The notes under the pieces were generated by a model. The model ran no database searches. It was not told where the DNA came from and saw nothing but the letters and a program-made list of their open reading frames with translations. A DNA stretch of 64,000 bases from an uncultured Lentisphaeria bacterium (GTDB taxonomy: Bacteria; Verrucomicrobiota; Lentisphaeria; Victivallales; UBA1829): assembly GCA_905197955.1 (NCBI GenBank), contig CAJKAR010000015.1, positions 1 through 64,000 of the forward strand, given 5' to 3'. A program made the translations under genes and the position numbers. Positions 50,455 through 60,101 of the stretch are shown here, piece after piece (position 1 is the stretch's first letter; every line of letters starts with the position of its first letter).

Positions 50455-52463
50455 GACTCGAGACGGCGGACGAAATCACTGCCGCCATTCCGATTCTTTT
50501 CACTCTTCTGCTTGTCTTTCTGTTTCTTTTTCTGTTTCTGACCAGGAATCTCAGTTTCAAGCAGACATTTACTCCTGTGGCCATATTTCTCTTCTCAGTC
50601 TACACCGCGATTGTCATTGGACTCTGGGGATTTTTTCTGACCCAGAAAAAGAAACCGCACCCGGTCATTTCCAATCCTCCGGCGAAGAATGAATTCGAGG
50701 GAATTCCAGTCGATTTCTCCGATGAAATCATTCTGCATAACGACACTCTCCCGATGCCTGGCAAGTATTCTCATTCTCCCCGTGAAGCCACGCCCATTCC
50801 GGATTTCAAATACCGGCAGAATATCGTCCCCCGAACCATCGCAGAACGTCTCCAGCATTTTCAACAGCATCTCCAGTTCAACCGGAAACGTTACAACATG
50901 CTGCAGGCAGAATCCCAGAAAACCGAATTGAAACAGTCTCAAAAAGGAAACATTCAGAAAGAGCTCTTCTTTCTGCAAGAAAAGCATGACCATTTTCTCG
51001 CTCCTGTCACCCGAAATCTCACACGCGCCAGACAGCAGCTGATCTTGCGGAATAAAGCCAGAACAAAACAGTATAACAAAACGCTGACCAGCTATCTCAA
51101 GCAGCGAATTGAAGCATTTCTCGAAAGCCATAAAACCCTGACCTATACGCAGGAAGACAGCAAGATTGTAAACGGATTTATTCAGGAAATTCTGAATACC
51201 CGAATTGATCCGAACATGACTGTCACGGACCGCGCATTCCCGATATATTCCGGACCTTTGCTGAAGGTCGCAATGGAAAACCGCTTTCCCATGACAAGCG
51301 AATTCATTACAGCACTTCTCCAAAAACAAGCCGATGTGAATATAAACCTCTCGGCCCTCAAATTTTCCGATCTGCCGAAGTTCCTGCAATATGCTCTCCC
51401 GAACGGATTGGAAAATGTCGATACTTTCCGAGGCAAGAATATTCTGCTGACCCTGGCAAAAGATTCTGAAATTTCTCCACGGGACCTGCTCCATCTGCTC
51501 CTTTTTGGAGCTGATGTCTTACCCATGGATGAAAACGGCAGAACCGCTTTGCATCACATTGCCATGCGGGGCGATTCCTTGTATCTGTTCCAGATTCTTA
51601 TGTATGCCGGAGCAGAGATCAATGCCATGGACCGTGATGGATTCACACCTTTGATGCTGACCTATTTCTCGACCAATCCGGATGCTGTCCGAGAAATGGA
51701 ATTCTTTGCACCGAATCCGGATATCATCAACCGTTTCGGAGCAAAAGCCTCCGATTATGCCACCCAGCGGAAACTGATTCTGTCCGTCATCCACAACCAT
51801 CCTTCGGAAGTGCAGAACGCTCTGGATGCCGGAGCCGATCCCTATCAGGTTCTAAGTGAGAAACTGAACATATTTCAGCTTGCATGCCTGCATGAATCGC
51901 TGGAATCGGTGGAAGTTCTGCTGAAAAACGGAATCAATCCCAACATTCTGCCGGAAGACGAAACGCCCCAAGGCAGACTTCCGCTTCATATTGCCCTGAA
52001 GAAAAACAATATTCGTCTTTTCCAGCTTCTTCTGAGCCGGAATGCCAATTATAAGACACCAGTCCTCTGTATTCACAAAAAACCGCACCCCCTGATCCAT
52101 GCGATCTGTGAAACACCTGCAGGAAAACCATTTCTCCAGAGTCTGCTGGAAGTCGGAGCCGACATCAACTCAAGATCCCGAAACCAGGAAACGCCGTTGA
52201 TGAAAGCGGTCTCGCTCCCGCAAAATGAGGAAGTCATACGCTGCCTCCTCGAATATGGAGCCGATGTCAATGCACAGGATACAGAAGGGGAAACCGCTCT
52301 GATGCGAGCCGTCTTCCATGAACGCAAGAACCACATCCGCCTTCTTCTGGAAGCCGGAGCCGATCCGGATATCCAAACGAACTCAGGTCTGACCGCAAAA
52401 AATTATACCGAACAAGCTGAAATCAGGTATCTCCTGAATACGCCGTCTTCATCCAGGTTCTAA
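50451..52463 (+). CDS. membrane-anchored ankyrin repeat protein
   Basis: 670 residues. Two hydrophobic helices at about 13-31 and 44-64 anchor the N-terminus. Residues 120-235 are charged and probably coiled-coil. From about 300 to 665 there are at least five ankyrin repeats, for example GRTALHHIAMRGD, DGFTPLML, GRLPLHIALKKNN and the pair LLEYGADVNAQD / LLEAGADPDIQT. With both helices crossing, the ankyrin part should face the cytoplasm. It overlaps the ZAS-like gene and probably scaffolds the sigma/anti-sigma pair, matching the ankyrin part of the kinase. Function inferred from context. Confidence 0.82.
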   Translation: MRLETADEITAAIPILFTLLLVFLFLFLFLTRNLSFKQTFTPVAIFLFSVYTAIVIGLWGFFLTQKKKPHPVISNPPAKNEFEGIPVDFSDEIILHNDTLPMPGKYSHSPREATPIPDFKYRQNIVPRTIAERLQHFQQHLQFNRKRYNMLQAESQKTELKQSQKGNIQKELFFLQEKHDHFLAPVTRNLTRARQQLILRNKARTKQYNKTLTSYLKQRIEAFLESHKTLTYTQEDSKIVNGFIQEILNTRIDPNMTVTDRAFPIYSGPLLKVAMENRFPMTSEFITALLQKQADVNINLSALKFSDLPKFLQYALPNGLENVDTFRGKNILLTLAKDSEISPRDLLHLLLFGADVLPMDENGRTALHHIAMRGDSLYLFQILMYAGAEINAMDRDGFTPLMLTYFSTNPDAVREMEFFAPNPDIINRFGAKASDYATQRKLILSVIHNHPSEVQNALDAGADPYQVLSEKLNIFQLACLHESLESVEVLLKNGINPNILPEDETPQGRLPLHIALKKNNIRLFQLLLSRNANYKTPVLCIHKKPHPLIHAICETPAGKPFLQSLLEVGADINSRSRNQETPLMKAVSLPQNEEVIRCLLEYGADVNAQDTEGETALMRAVFHERKNHIRLLLEAGADPDIQTNSGLTAKNYTEQAEIRYLLNTPSSSRF

Positions 52464-52485
52464 CTTTTCTCTGAAATCAATACAA

Positions 52486-54732
52486 TCAATATACTTGCCT
52501 GCTGAGGAACTCTTCCTGCATTTTTGGGGACAGAGCCACAAAACGAGCGGAATATCCGTAAAGCCGTACGATCAAGTCTGCATGGTTTTCCGGATGAATT
52601 CTGGCATCCTCCAATTGAGCACGGTCAATACAGTTCAGCTGAAACATCCCGATTCCAGCTTCTGTAAAAGAGTATTCCAGTGCACGCAGGATTTCACTGT
52701 CAATGTCGTTTTTGCTGACGGATACCGTCAGAAGAGAATTAGCTGGAAACGCACTCAGGTCCAGAGCAGAACAACTGTGAAAAACCGAGGTCAGTCCGGC
52801 GGATTTTACCATCCGTGAAGGCGTCAGGCCCTGAGTAAGGAAATCGCCTTTTCTCCGTCCATCCGGAGTAGCGGAAGTTTTCGATGCCCAGTCCACAATA
52901 TCCACATAATTGTAGATTCCAGGCTGAAAAGGACCACCCCGTTCATTTTTCAAATCACATATTCCGGCGGAGAGATCGTTTAGAATCCGTCCGGCGAGAG
53001 AATTGGCAGGTTCGGAATTATCGCCGAAACGTGGAGCACACAAAGCCATCCGTCTCAGATTCTCCGCCTCTTTCCAGTCTGCACGAACCGCGGTCAGCAG
53101 TTCGGAGAGGGAACACAATTTTTTCTCAAAGCAGAGCCATTGAATCGAAAGAAGTGAATCTGTAAAAACGGAAAATGAAGCAAACGGCAAACCATGTGGA
53201 TTGTAGCGTCCCCCGCCGTCGGTATAATCCTTGTGATTCTTCAGGCAATCGCAAAGACAGGCGGAAAAAAACGGAGCAGGACTGACTTTCGGCCAGAGAC
53301 ATCCGTATTCCCGGATCATCTGGCAACGTCGGCGGACAGCTCTCAAGACATTGTCCATCACAATGCGGTATACCTCTTCAAAGGTCGTGGCGGAATCAAT
53401 TTTATGGAAAACATCTCCCGTATTCTGTTCCACGATTTTACTGTCGTGAATGGAGAGATCCATCACACGGGCCAGATTGAAATAATTATTTGCTCCTGCG
53501 GAATGCTCAAAGCCTTCATCAATAATCTCCCAGCATCCGCCGGCAACAAACCGGGTAGCATCTGCCGGCGCCTTTCCTGCCCGAATCTGTGCAGGAATGA
53601 GAACATCATCATTCAGAAATGCAATAACGTTCCGCCCGTCCAGGAAATCCTGATTGACCGCGTCCAGAAACTCCCGCGGAGAGTTCCGGGAGATCCGGCA
53701 GTGAATTTTTGGATAGATCAGTTTCAGTTCATGATGTGCCTTCAAAATCAGGAAAGTCACCTCGTTGCAAATGGGATTTCCGGCACTGTCACACCCGCCG
53801 AGCACAAGCACATCCCCCTGCTCCTGATGGTTGTACGAGCGTTCCACAGGCAGAAAAGAATCATACTTGCAATCGATATACACCAGAAAACGGCAGATCA
53901 TATCATACGCTTCCTCCGGAGTCATCCGTCCCGCTTCCAGATCTCTCCTGTAGAGCCGCCCCAGCAGTCGGTCCAGATGCCCCACAACCGACATGCCGAT
54001 CCCTTCTATCGACGCGCAGACTTCATGAAGAAACCATACTGTGCAAAGACCTTCATAAAAGGTCTCCGGTTTTCTCCACGGCACCTCTGCCGCCGTGCAG
54101 GCAATCCGTTCCAGAAAAACACGACTCTCCCCGAGATCCTTTTCTGCAAGCAGATTTCCTGCGGCATCCGCAAACTTCCCGGCAATTTTACGGACCGCAG
54201 CCAAGGCGCGCATAGCCGAGTCTAGAAAAATGATTTCCTCCGGGATATGCGTCTTTTCCTTTTCATGCTCCGCTAGACGGTAAAAGAATTCAAGACCGTG
54301 TTCCATCACGTTGGTATAAGGAAAACAATGATGATCATAATCAATATAGGGACCGTAGGAGAGTTGAATTCCATGGTATCCGCCCGCATAATACTGTTCC
54401 AGAGCTTCCGAATTTTCCTTCCGGAAAAGTTCCCGTTTTCTCAGGAAGAGCCATCCGCCGGCACCGAGTCCGGGAATGCCGTCATATTCGGCAGCTTTCA
54501 CCCCCATCTCTGAATAAAACGGAGAATGGCGAAACAGAACTGGCACAAATTCTTCCGCAATCATTTCATACTGAACGGCTTTCAGCTCCATTGCCGTTGC
54601 CTCTGAATGAGAATCAGCAAACCGATCCAGACGCCGAAACAGGGAGTTCATCCATGGATTCTCTTTCCATTTTTCATAAGAATGAGCCCGGTAATACGTT
54701 TTCAATTCATTTTTAAGATCTTCTATATTCAT
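52486..54732 (-). CDS. glycyl radical enzyme, pyruvate formate-lyase-like family
   Basis: 748 residues from ATG 54732 (GGAG seven bases upstream; an in-frame TTG two codons earlier is less likely). The thiyl cysteine candidate is C400 in VAGGCWEII, and the glycyl radical site is G726 in VRLYGYSARF, 22 residues from the C-terminus, followed by the typical LSPKMQEEFLSRQ. It should act only without oxygen, on a carbon skeleton such as a diol or an organic acid; the reaction cannot be told from sequence. No radical SAM activase is present nearby, although one is required. The gene follows an SDR gene by 14 bases, and the AraC regulator upstream probably controls both. Confidence 0.88.
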   Translation of the reverse strand: MNIEDLKNELKTYYRAHSYEKWKENPWMNSLFRRLDRFADSHSEATAMELKAVQYEMIAEEFVPVLFRHSPFYSEMGVKAAEYDGIPGLGAGGWLFLRKRELFRKENSEALEQYYAGGYHGIQLSYGPYIDYDHHCFPYTNVMEHGLEFFYRLAEHEKEKTHIPEEIIFLDSAMRALAAVRKIAGKFADAAGNLLAEKDLGESRVFLERIACTAAEVPWRKPETFYEGLCTVWFLHEVCASIEGIGMSVVGHLDRLLGRLYRRDLEAGRMTPEEAYDMICRFLVYIDCKYDSFLPVERSYNHQEQGDVLVLGGCDSAGNPICNEVTFLILKAHHELKLIYPKIHCRISRNSPREFLDAVNQDFLDGRNVIAFLNDDVLIPAQIRAGKAPADATRFVAGGCWEIIDEGFEHSAGANNYFNLARVMDLSIHDSKIVEQNTGDVFHKIDSATTFEEVYRIVMDNVLRAVRRRCQMIREYGCLWPKVSPAPFFSACLCDCLKNHKDYTDGGGRYNPHGLPFASFSVFTDSLLSIQWLCFEKKLCSLSELLTAVRADWKEAENLRRMALCAPRFGDNSEPANSLAGRILNDLSAGICDLKNERGGPFQPGIYNYVDIVDWASKTSATPDGRRKGDFLTQGLTPSRMVKSAGLTSVFHSCSALDLSAFPANSLLTVSVSKNDIDSEILRALEYSFTEAGIGMFQLNCIDRAQLEDARIHPENHADLIVRLYGYSARFVALSPKMQEEFLSRQVY

Positions 54733-54746
54733 TGGCAATCTCCGTT

Positions 54747-55502
54747 TCAGTTTCCGCAGAATCCGCCGTCAACAACAAGGGTTTGACCATTAACAAATGA
54801 ACTCATTTCACTGGCAAGAAACAGCATTGCTCCGGCAATTTCCTCCGGTTCACCAAGTCTTCCTGCCGGATATTTGCGGCAGAGCTGATCATACTGTTCC
54901 TTTTCAAAACAGGATGCGGTCAGATCCGTCCGGATAATGCCTGGAGCGATCGCATTCACCTGGATGCCGTATCGGGCAAGCGAATTCGCCATGCAGCGTG
55001 TCATTCCGACCACCCCGGCCTTCATGACTCCATAACTGAAGTTCCATCCACCTTCCCGGAAGGCACAGATGGATGCGATGTTGATAATCTTGCCGCTTTT
55101 CTGTTTTTTCAGATATGGAATTGCCTGACGGGAAAGATCAAAGACCGCATTCAGAAGTACCGATTGCGAGAGATTCCACTGTTCACTAGTGCAGCTTTCC
55201 ACCGTTTCTGAAAATTGAAGTCCGGCATTATTCACCAGGATATCGATACCACCCAGGCATTCCACGACTTTGTCGATGAGTCCAGTCCGCTCTTTCGGAC
55301 TGGAAAGATCAGCGGAAAAATATACACAATTTCCGCTGCAATCCCGAATTTCCTCCATCAGCTTCCCAGCTTCCGGATTTTTTGAAATCACGGCAACGGA
55401 AGCTCCTCTCCCGGCAAGAGCCAGCACCATAGCTCTTCCCAATCCGCGGCGGCCGCCGGTCACGACAGCTTTTTTCCCTCTGAAATCAAGATAATCCTTC
55501 AT
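54747..55502 (-). CDS. SDR family oxidoreductase, KduD-like
   Basis: 251 residues. Motifs are TGGRRGLGR for the cofactor, NNAG, the catalytic serine in NIAS, Tyr-x-x-x-Lys in SYGVMKAGV, and INAIAPG-like NAIAPGIIRTDL. The sequence is close to 2-deoxy-gluconate or gluconate 5-dehydrogenase-type enzymes. GGAG lies six bases before the ATG. It is cotranscribed with the glycyl radical enzyme and probably oxidises or reduces its substrate or product. The substrate is not certain. Confidence 0.88.
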   Translation of the reverse strand: MKDYLDFRGKKAVVTGGRRGLGRAMVLALAGRGASVAVISKNPEAGKLMEEIRDCSGNCVYFSADLSSPKERTGLIDKVVECLGGIDILVNNAGLQFSETVESCTSEQWNLSQSVLLNAVFDLSRQAIPYLKKQKSGKIINIASICAFREGGWNFSYGVMKAGVVGMTRCMANSLARYGIQVNAIAPGIIRTDLTASCFEKEQYDQLCRKYPAGRLGEPEEIAGAMLFLASEMSSFVNGQTLVVDGGFCGN

Positions 55503-55594
55503 AAAATCTCCTTCATTGATTTTTCCTTTGAATATATTATATTACAAAAAAGGAGAAAATAGAATAGACTTTTTTAACCCGGGAATATACTTTC
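55503..55594. promoter_or_regulatory. divergent control region of the SDR/GRE and AraC genes
   Basis: The AT-rich 92-base spacer contains AATATA-T-TATATT at 55531-55543, a perfect 6-1-6 palindrome. On the minus strand TATAAT lies within it (55536-55541), with TTCTAT 17 bases upstream as a weak -35. AraC-type control from this region is likely. Confidence 0.45.
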
Positions 55595-56440
55595 ATGATC
55601 CTGATCAATCGGACCCCGCTCAGATTCTACAACCATACACACCAGATCAGCTTTCATCATATTGCCTGTGAAACGTTGAATTTCCATCAGGTCTGTGTCT
55701 TCCCGTGGAATATTTTTGTTCTTGTCACCTCCGCGTCCGGGAAGCAGGAAGATTACATTGAAAGCCGTGCATCCGGAGAACACCTACGTCTGGAAAAAGA
55801 TCATTTCTACTTCATTCCCTGCGGACTGTCCGCGGAATACTTACTGACCACAGAAATTACGTTCCTGACATTTCACTTCAATCTGGAACTCTACCCGGGA
55901 ATGGATCTTTTTTCCGGAATGGAACACTGTCTGACCGGTTGCGATCCCAAAATAACAGCGCACTTCCGGAGAATATTTGACGATACGAATGCTCATCGTT
56001 CCGTATGCCGGTTCAAATCCGCGCTTATGGACTTCTGTATCTGTCACTGGCCGGACAACAATCAAGCAAAACTCGAACGGTCCTCCACCTATGAATCTAT
56101 CTTCCATTATATTCAGGAAAACCTCAGTGCGGAACTTTCCGTCGGAGAGCTTGCGGATCACTGCCGAATGAGCAAAGAGGCTTTTTCACGCAAATTTCAC
56201 AAAGATCTCGGAGAAACACCAAAACATTTTCTTCAGAGACTTCTGCTGCGCCGCACCATGCTTCTGCTGACAACCCCTGAGCTTTCTGTCAAAGAAACAG
56301 CAGGGATTTTGAAATTTCATTCAGAATTCTACCTCTCCCGCTTTTTCAGGAAACAAACAGGCATGCCCCCCAGCGAGTACCAGAAAAAATTCAGGCAACT
56401 AACTTTTCATACGAACTCCGCCGTCTCGAACAAAGAATAA
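55595..56440 (+). CDS. AraC family transcriptional regulator
   Basis: 281 residues. Residues 1-165 are a cupin-like sensor. The C-terminal 100 residues hold the two helix-turn-helices of AraC proteins (VGELADHCRMSKEAFSRKFHK; VKETAGILKFHSEFYLSRFFRKQTGMPPSEYQKKF). It is divergent from the SDR-glycyl radical enzyme pair with only 92 bases between, so it is the likely activator of that pair. No strong ribosome-binding site is seen. The inducer is unknown. Confidence 0.88.
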   Translation: MILINRTPLRFYNHTHQISFHHIACETLNFHQVCVFPWNIFVLVTSASGKQEDYIESRASGEHLRLEKDHFYFIPCGLSAEYLLTTEITFLTFHFNLELYPGMDLFSGMEHCLTGCDPKITAHFRRIFDDTNAHRSVCRFKSALMDFCICHWPDNNQAKLERSSTYESIFHYIQENLSAELSVGELADHCRMSKEAFSRKFHKDLGETPKHFLQRLLLRRTMLLLTTPELSVKETAGILKFHSEFYLSRFFRKQTGMPPSEYQKKFRQLTFHTNSAVSNKE

Positions 56441-56474
56441 GGAAGATCCCCAGTGCGAATTCTCTGCGGAAATC

Positions 56475-57074
56475 TCATTTCACGGCATTGAATGCTTTGC
56501 AGACCGTCTCCAGAAACTCGGCATACTGGAAATCCTCTTTGGAGGAGTATGGCGAACCGGAAGCTCGAATCTTGATAATTTTCCGCTTAAACGGAAACAC
56601 GGCAAGCTCCGAAATTCTCAGATCGCCGACAATACTCAGACGGAACGACGCACAGCGCCCCTGAACCTTTGGAGGACGCTTCAGCGCCTCTTCTCCCAGC
56701 GAAACAACCTCCTTGACGTGCCCAAGGTGCTTCGGCAGATTCTCAATCGCCTGCTTGATCTCTTTGAAATGCGCCTCCGCCGCCTTCTGCGTCACATCCA
56801 GATTGGAGGTATCCAGCGAATAGATGTACACATCCGCGCAGTTACCCTGCGGATCTGCGTAGCGGATCACGGTACCGATCATCGGATTGAAGTTTTTAAC
56901 AACCTCGTTTTTCCTGTAGTTTCCAATCCGCGGCGGGAGTCGCACACCGGTATCGGCATCCACATAATCCTCCAGGAAAGGCCGCCGTTCATAGACAGGG
57001 TCCGGCGCCGCACAAACCGCCAGCGCCCAAGCGGCGCAGCAGATTCCCATCCCCAGTTTCAGCGCACGGATCAT
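56475..57074 (-). CDS. secreted hypothetical protein
   Basis: 199 residues from ATG 57074, with GGAG ten bases upstream; a GTG three codons earlier overlaps the argH stop as GTGA. A signal peptide is visible (KLGMGICCAAWALAVCAAP). I do not recognise the rest. It is a mixed alpha/beta protein with several charged segments. It follows argH directly and would be cotranscribed, without evident functional link. Confidence 0.65.
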   Translation of the reverse strand: MIRALKLGMGICCAAWALAVCAAPDPVYERRPFLEDYVDADTGVRLPPRIGNYRKNEVVKNFNPMIGTVIRYADPQGNCADVYIYSLDTSNLDVTQKAAEAHFKEIKQAIENLPKHLGHVKEVVSLGEEALKRPPKVQGRCASFRLSIVGDLRISELAVFPFKRKIIKIRASGSPYSSKEDFQYAEFLETVCKAFNAVK

Positions 57075-57079
57075 GGAAC

Positions 57080-58453
57080 TCACTCTCCCAGTTTCGCGGT
57101 CCAGAAGGCAATCTGGGAAGCAACCTGTTCATAGCCGGTTCCGCCATAGGATTTCCGCAGCGTCACCGCGGAAACAGGTGAAAAGAGTTTGAGCATCGAC
57201 TCATCCGCTTCCGGAATCACTGTCTGCATTTCCTCCAGGGAAAGTTTGTTCATCTTCTTTCCGTTTTCCGCGCAGTATTTGACGAGAGCCCCCACTTTGT
57301 GATGCGCATGACGGAACGGAACTCCTTTCCGGACAAGGGCTTCCGCAAGATCGGTTGCCATGAGTCCCGGATCGGAAGCAGCTTCGAGCATGCGTTCCGG
57401 ACGGGTCTTCATCGTCGCGATCATCTCCGGATAGACCGAAAGGATTCCCTTTGCCGTATCGATGGAATCAAACAACGGCTCCTTGTCCTCCTGCAAATCG
57501 CGGTTGTAGGTCATCGGCAGACCTTTGCAGATGGTCAGCATCGCCATCAGATTGCCATACATGCGTCCGGTCTTTCCGCGGGAAAGCTCGGTAATATCCG
57601 GATTCTTCTTCTGCGGCATCAGACTGGAGCCTGTACAGAATGCATCGGAAAGTTCAATAAAGGCAAACTCCTGCGACATCCAGAGAATAATATCCTCCGA
57701 AAGCCTGGAAATATGCATCGAAAAAATCGCCAGAGCAGAAAGCAGTTCGCAGGCGAAATCGCGATCCGCCACAGAATCCATACTGTTCCGCGTGCAGGCA
57801 GGGAAATCCAGAGCCTTGCGGACGAATTCCCGGTCGATCGGCAAGGTCGATCCCGCGATCGCCCCGGAACCGAGCGGCATCACGTTCAGGCGGTTGCAGC
57901 AGTCGTTCAAGCGTCCGATATCGCGTTCAAACTGTTCCACATACGCCAGCATGTGATGGGCAAACAGCACCGGCTGGGCATGCTGAAGATGCGTGAAACC
58001 GGGAAGAATCGTCTCCTTGTTTGCAACGGCCTGCTGAAGAAGCGCCTTTTGAAGGGATTTGATCTCACCGGCGATTTCCCGGATCTCGTCGCGCAGATAG
58101 AGCCGGGTGTCAAGAGCGACCTGATCGTTCCGGCTGCGGGCACTGTGAACCCGCGCGCCCTCGTCGCCGAGAAGCCGAATCAGTTCGGTTTCAATATGCA
58201 TATGGATGTCTTCCAAGGCGACGTCGAACTTGACTTTGCCCTCTTCGATCGCCTTTTCGACTTCCGACAACTTTTCGATGATCTCCTCCGCCGATTTTTT
58301 CGGTATGATTCCTGTTGCCCCCAGCATTGCCGCATGAGCCTTGCTGCCTGCGATATCGTGCTTATACAACCGTTTATCAAAGGAAATGGATTCCGTAAAA
58401 TCCTGAACGCTTTTCGCCGCGCCCTTGGAAAATCTTCCGCCCCAGAGTGCCAT
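57080..58453 (-). CDS. argH: argininosuccinate lyase
   Basis: 457 residues from ATG 58453, which gives the family start MALWGGRFSKG and an AGGAG eight bases upstream; another ATG lies two codons before. The signature of the fumarase/aspartase superfamily, GSSLMPQKKNPD, is complete, and HSARSRNDQ and THLQHAQP are present. It splits argininosuccinate into arginine and fumarate in the cytoplasm. The usual argG neighbour is not in the window. Confidence 0.96.
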   Translation of the reverse strand: MALWGGRFSKGAAKSVQDFTESISFDKRLYKHDIAGSKAHAAMLGATGIIPKKSAEEIIEKLSEVEKAIEEGKVKFDVALEDIHMHIETELIRLLGDEGARVHSARSRNDQVALDTRLYLRDEIREIAGEIKSLQKALLQQAVANKETILPGFTHLQHAQPVLFAHHMLAYVEQFERDIGRLNDCCNRLNVMPLGSGAIAGSTLPIDREFVRKALDFPACTRNSMDSVADRDFACELLSALAIFSMHISRLSEDIILWMSQEFAFIELSDAFCTGSSLMPQKKNPDITELSRGKTGRMYGNLMAMLTICKGLPMTYNRDLQEDKEPLFDSIDTAKGILSVYPEMIATMKTRPERMLEAASDPGLMATDLAEALVRKGVPFRHAHHKVGALVKYCAENGKKMNKLSLEEMQTVIPEADESMLKLFSPVSAVTLRKSYGGTGYEQVASQIAFWTAKLGE

Positions 58454-58544
58454 AGTCATTTTCTCCTGATTTGTTTAATACCGCAATATAGCACCGGAAA
58501 AAAAAAATGAAAACCGAAAACAAGGGAAAGCGGTACGTTTTTCC

Positions 58545-58586
58545 AAAAAAGCAGAGCGGCCGCATCCGGAAAACGGAGACGGCCGC
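58545..58586 (-). terminator. terminator after the FAD oxidoreductase gene
   Basis: Read leftward, GCGGCCG pairs with CGGCCGC and is followed by CTCTGCTTTTTT. It lies about 30 bases after the oxidoreductase stop codon. Confidence 0.7.
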
Positions 58587-58614
58587 CGCATTGCGATCAG
58601 TTGATTCGGGAAAC

Positions 58615-59943
58615 TTACAGCCATGCTCCCATTGAAACAAGACGTTTCCGAACTTCGACTCCATCGAGCTGCGAGGAACAGATACCCTGTTCCGAGGCCA
58701 TTGCGGCAGCAACTCCCGCGGCCTGTCCGACACTGCAGGCCGGCGGCATAACCCGCGAACTGGCATGCAGTTCATGGGAAACGGAAATCGGACGGCCCGC
58801 AATCGTCAGATTATCCACATCCGCTGCCACGATGCATCCGAACGGAATCTCGTAATATTCGTTCTTCTGCATGGTGACAAACGAAGTTCCTGTCCCGGTA
58901 ACGCTATGAATATCAATCGGATAGTTGCATCTTGCAATCGCATCCGGGAACTTGCTTCTGTTAACGAAATCCTCCTGAGTCAGATAAGCGCGCCCTTTAA
59001 TCCGCCGACTTTCACGAACGCCGATTTCGGCTCCCATCGAATGAATAACCGCGTGTTCAAACCCCGGCACTTCGGCACGGAGCCATTCGACGAACTGACG
59101 CATCTGTTTCCGGCCTTCGAGTTCGGCCTCGGACCTCTGAAGCGCATCGACTGCGGACTTTCCGAGAACGCGCGTCGTATTGAAATGAAACACATCATCT
59201 TCAAAATAACCGAACATCAGTACATTTTCGCGTTTGCATTCGATTCTCCCAGCCGCCTGCGCCTTGAGATAGAGTTCCTGCATCTTCTGGTTGTCCATGC
59301 GGTTTTTGTCCACATGGGAAAGCTTGAAACAGAGGGTCATCGGCTGACAGAGTCCATGAGCCGTGTCGCCGAATTCAAAGCGGCATCCTGCGAAGGCGGC
59401 AAGATCGCCGTCGCCGCTGGCATCGACAAAATTCTTTGCACGGATTGCAACAAATCCGGATTTCGTATGAAACACCGCATACTGAATCTTCCGGTTCTCC
59501 GAGATCACGGCCGCAAGACGGAAATGATAAAACAGTTTCACGCCAGAGTCCAGACAAAGATCCTCCATCGCCAGCGAAATCAGATCCTTGGAAACAATGA
59601 AGCGCTTGCTGTTCCAGCAGTTATCCACCTCCACGGGGCGGTACTCTTCCGGCAGATAGGTCCACATGCGAGCCATCAGCTCCGTATAAACAGGGCGATC
59701 CATGGAGGCGGCATGTTCCAGTTTGCCATCGGCTGCATAATGATTGGTCATCATAGGCGTGATCTCTCCGAACGTGGCGGTTCCGCCCATGCATCCGTGC
59801 TGTTCCGCCAGAACCGTTTTCGCGCCAGCGCGAGCCGACATCACTGCGGCACCTACTCCTCCAGGTCCTCCGCCCACCACCAGAACATCTGTTTCCGCTA
59901 CGACCGGAATCTCCTGATCCAAAACAAATTTCACCGTTTTCAT
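58615..59943 (-). CDS. FAD-dependent oxidoreductase
   Basis: 442 residues from ATG 59943, with GGAG upstream; 16 further in-frame codons exist but have no ribosome-binding site. The N-terminal dinucleotide fold is VLVVGGGPGGVGAAV, then GCMGGTAT. DASGDGDLAAFAG and GRPISVSHELHASSRVMPPACSVGQAAG are the blocks of the FAD_oxidored family that is common in polysaccharide loci of PVC bacteria and Bacteroidota. There is no signal peptide. It is divergent from an AraC gene and closed by its own terminator. The substrate is unknown; a sugar or uronic acid derivative is plausible. Confidence 0.86.
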   Translation of the reverse strand: MKTVKFVLDQEIPVVAETDVLVVGGGPGGVGAAVMSARAGAKTVLAEQHGCMGGTATFGEITPMMTNHYAADGKLEHAASMDRPVYTELMARMWTYLPEEYRPVEVDNCWNSKRFIVSKDLISLAMEDLCLDSGVKLFYHFRLAAVISENRKIQYAVFHTKSGFVAIRAKNFVDASGDGDLAAFAGCRFEFGDTAHGLCQPMTLCFKLSHVDKNRMDNQKMQELYLKAQAAGRIECKRENVLMFGYFEDDVFHFNTTRVLGKSAVDALQRSEAELEGRKQMRQFVEWLRAEVPGFEHAVIHSMGAEIGVRESRRIKGRAYLTQEDFVNRSKFPDAIARCNYPIDIHSVTGTGTSFVTMQKNEYYEIPFGCIVAADVDNLTIAGRPISVSHELHASSRVMPPACSVGQAAGVAAAMASEQGICSSQLDGVEVRKRLVSMGAWL

Positions 59944-60050
59944 GCCGTCTCCTTTTTTTTGATTCATACTTCTGGCACGGTTCTTTTCCATTCCAAAGCT
60001 ATTATATCGCCGTTTTCCGGAAAAGCATAGATACGATTCAGCTGTTTTTC

Positions 60051-60078
60051 TTGCATTTTATGCTGTTTATGCTATTTT
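60051..60078 (+). promoter_or_regulatory. promoter and direct repeats upstream of the PocR/AraC gene
   Basis: TTGCAT (60051-60056), 16 bases and TATTTT (60073-60078). TTTATGCT occurs at 60057-60064 and 60066-60073, a direct repeat of nine-base period. That spacing is close to one helical turn and suggests a regulator site. Confidence 0.45.
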
Positions 60079-60101
60079 TTAAGCAAAAGGGATTGTATTT
60101 C

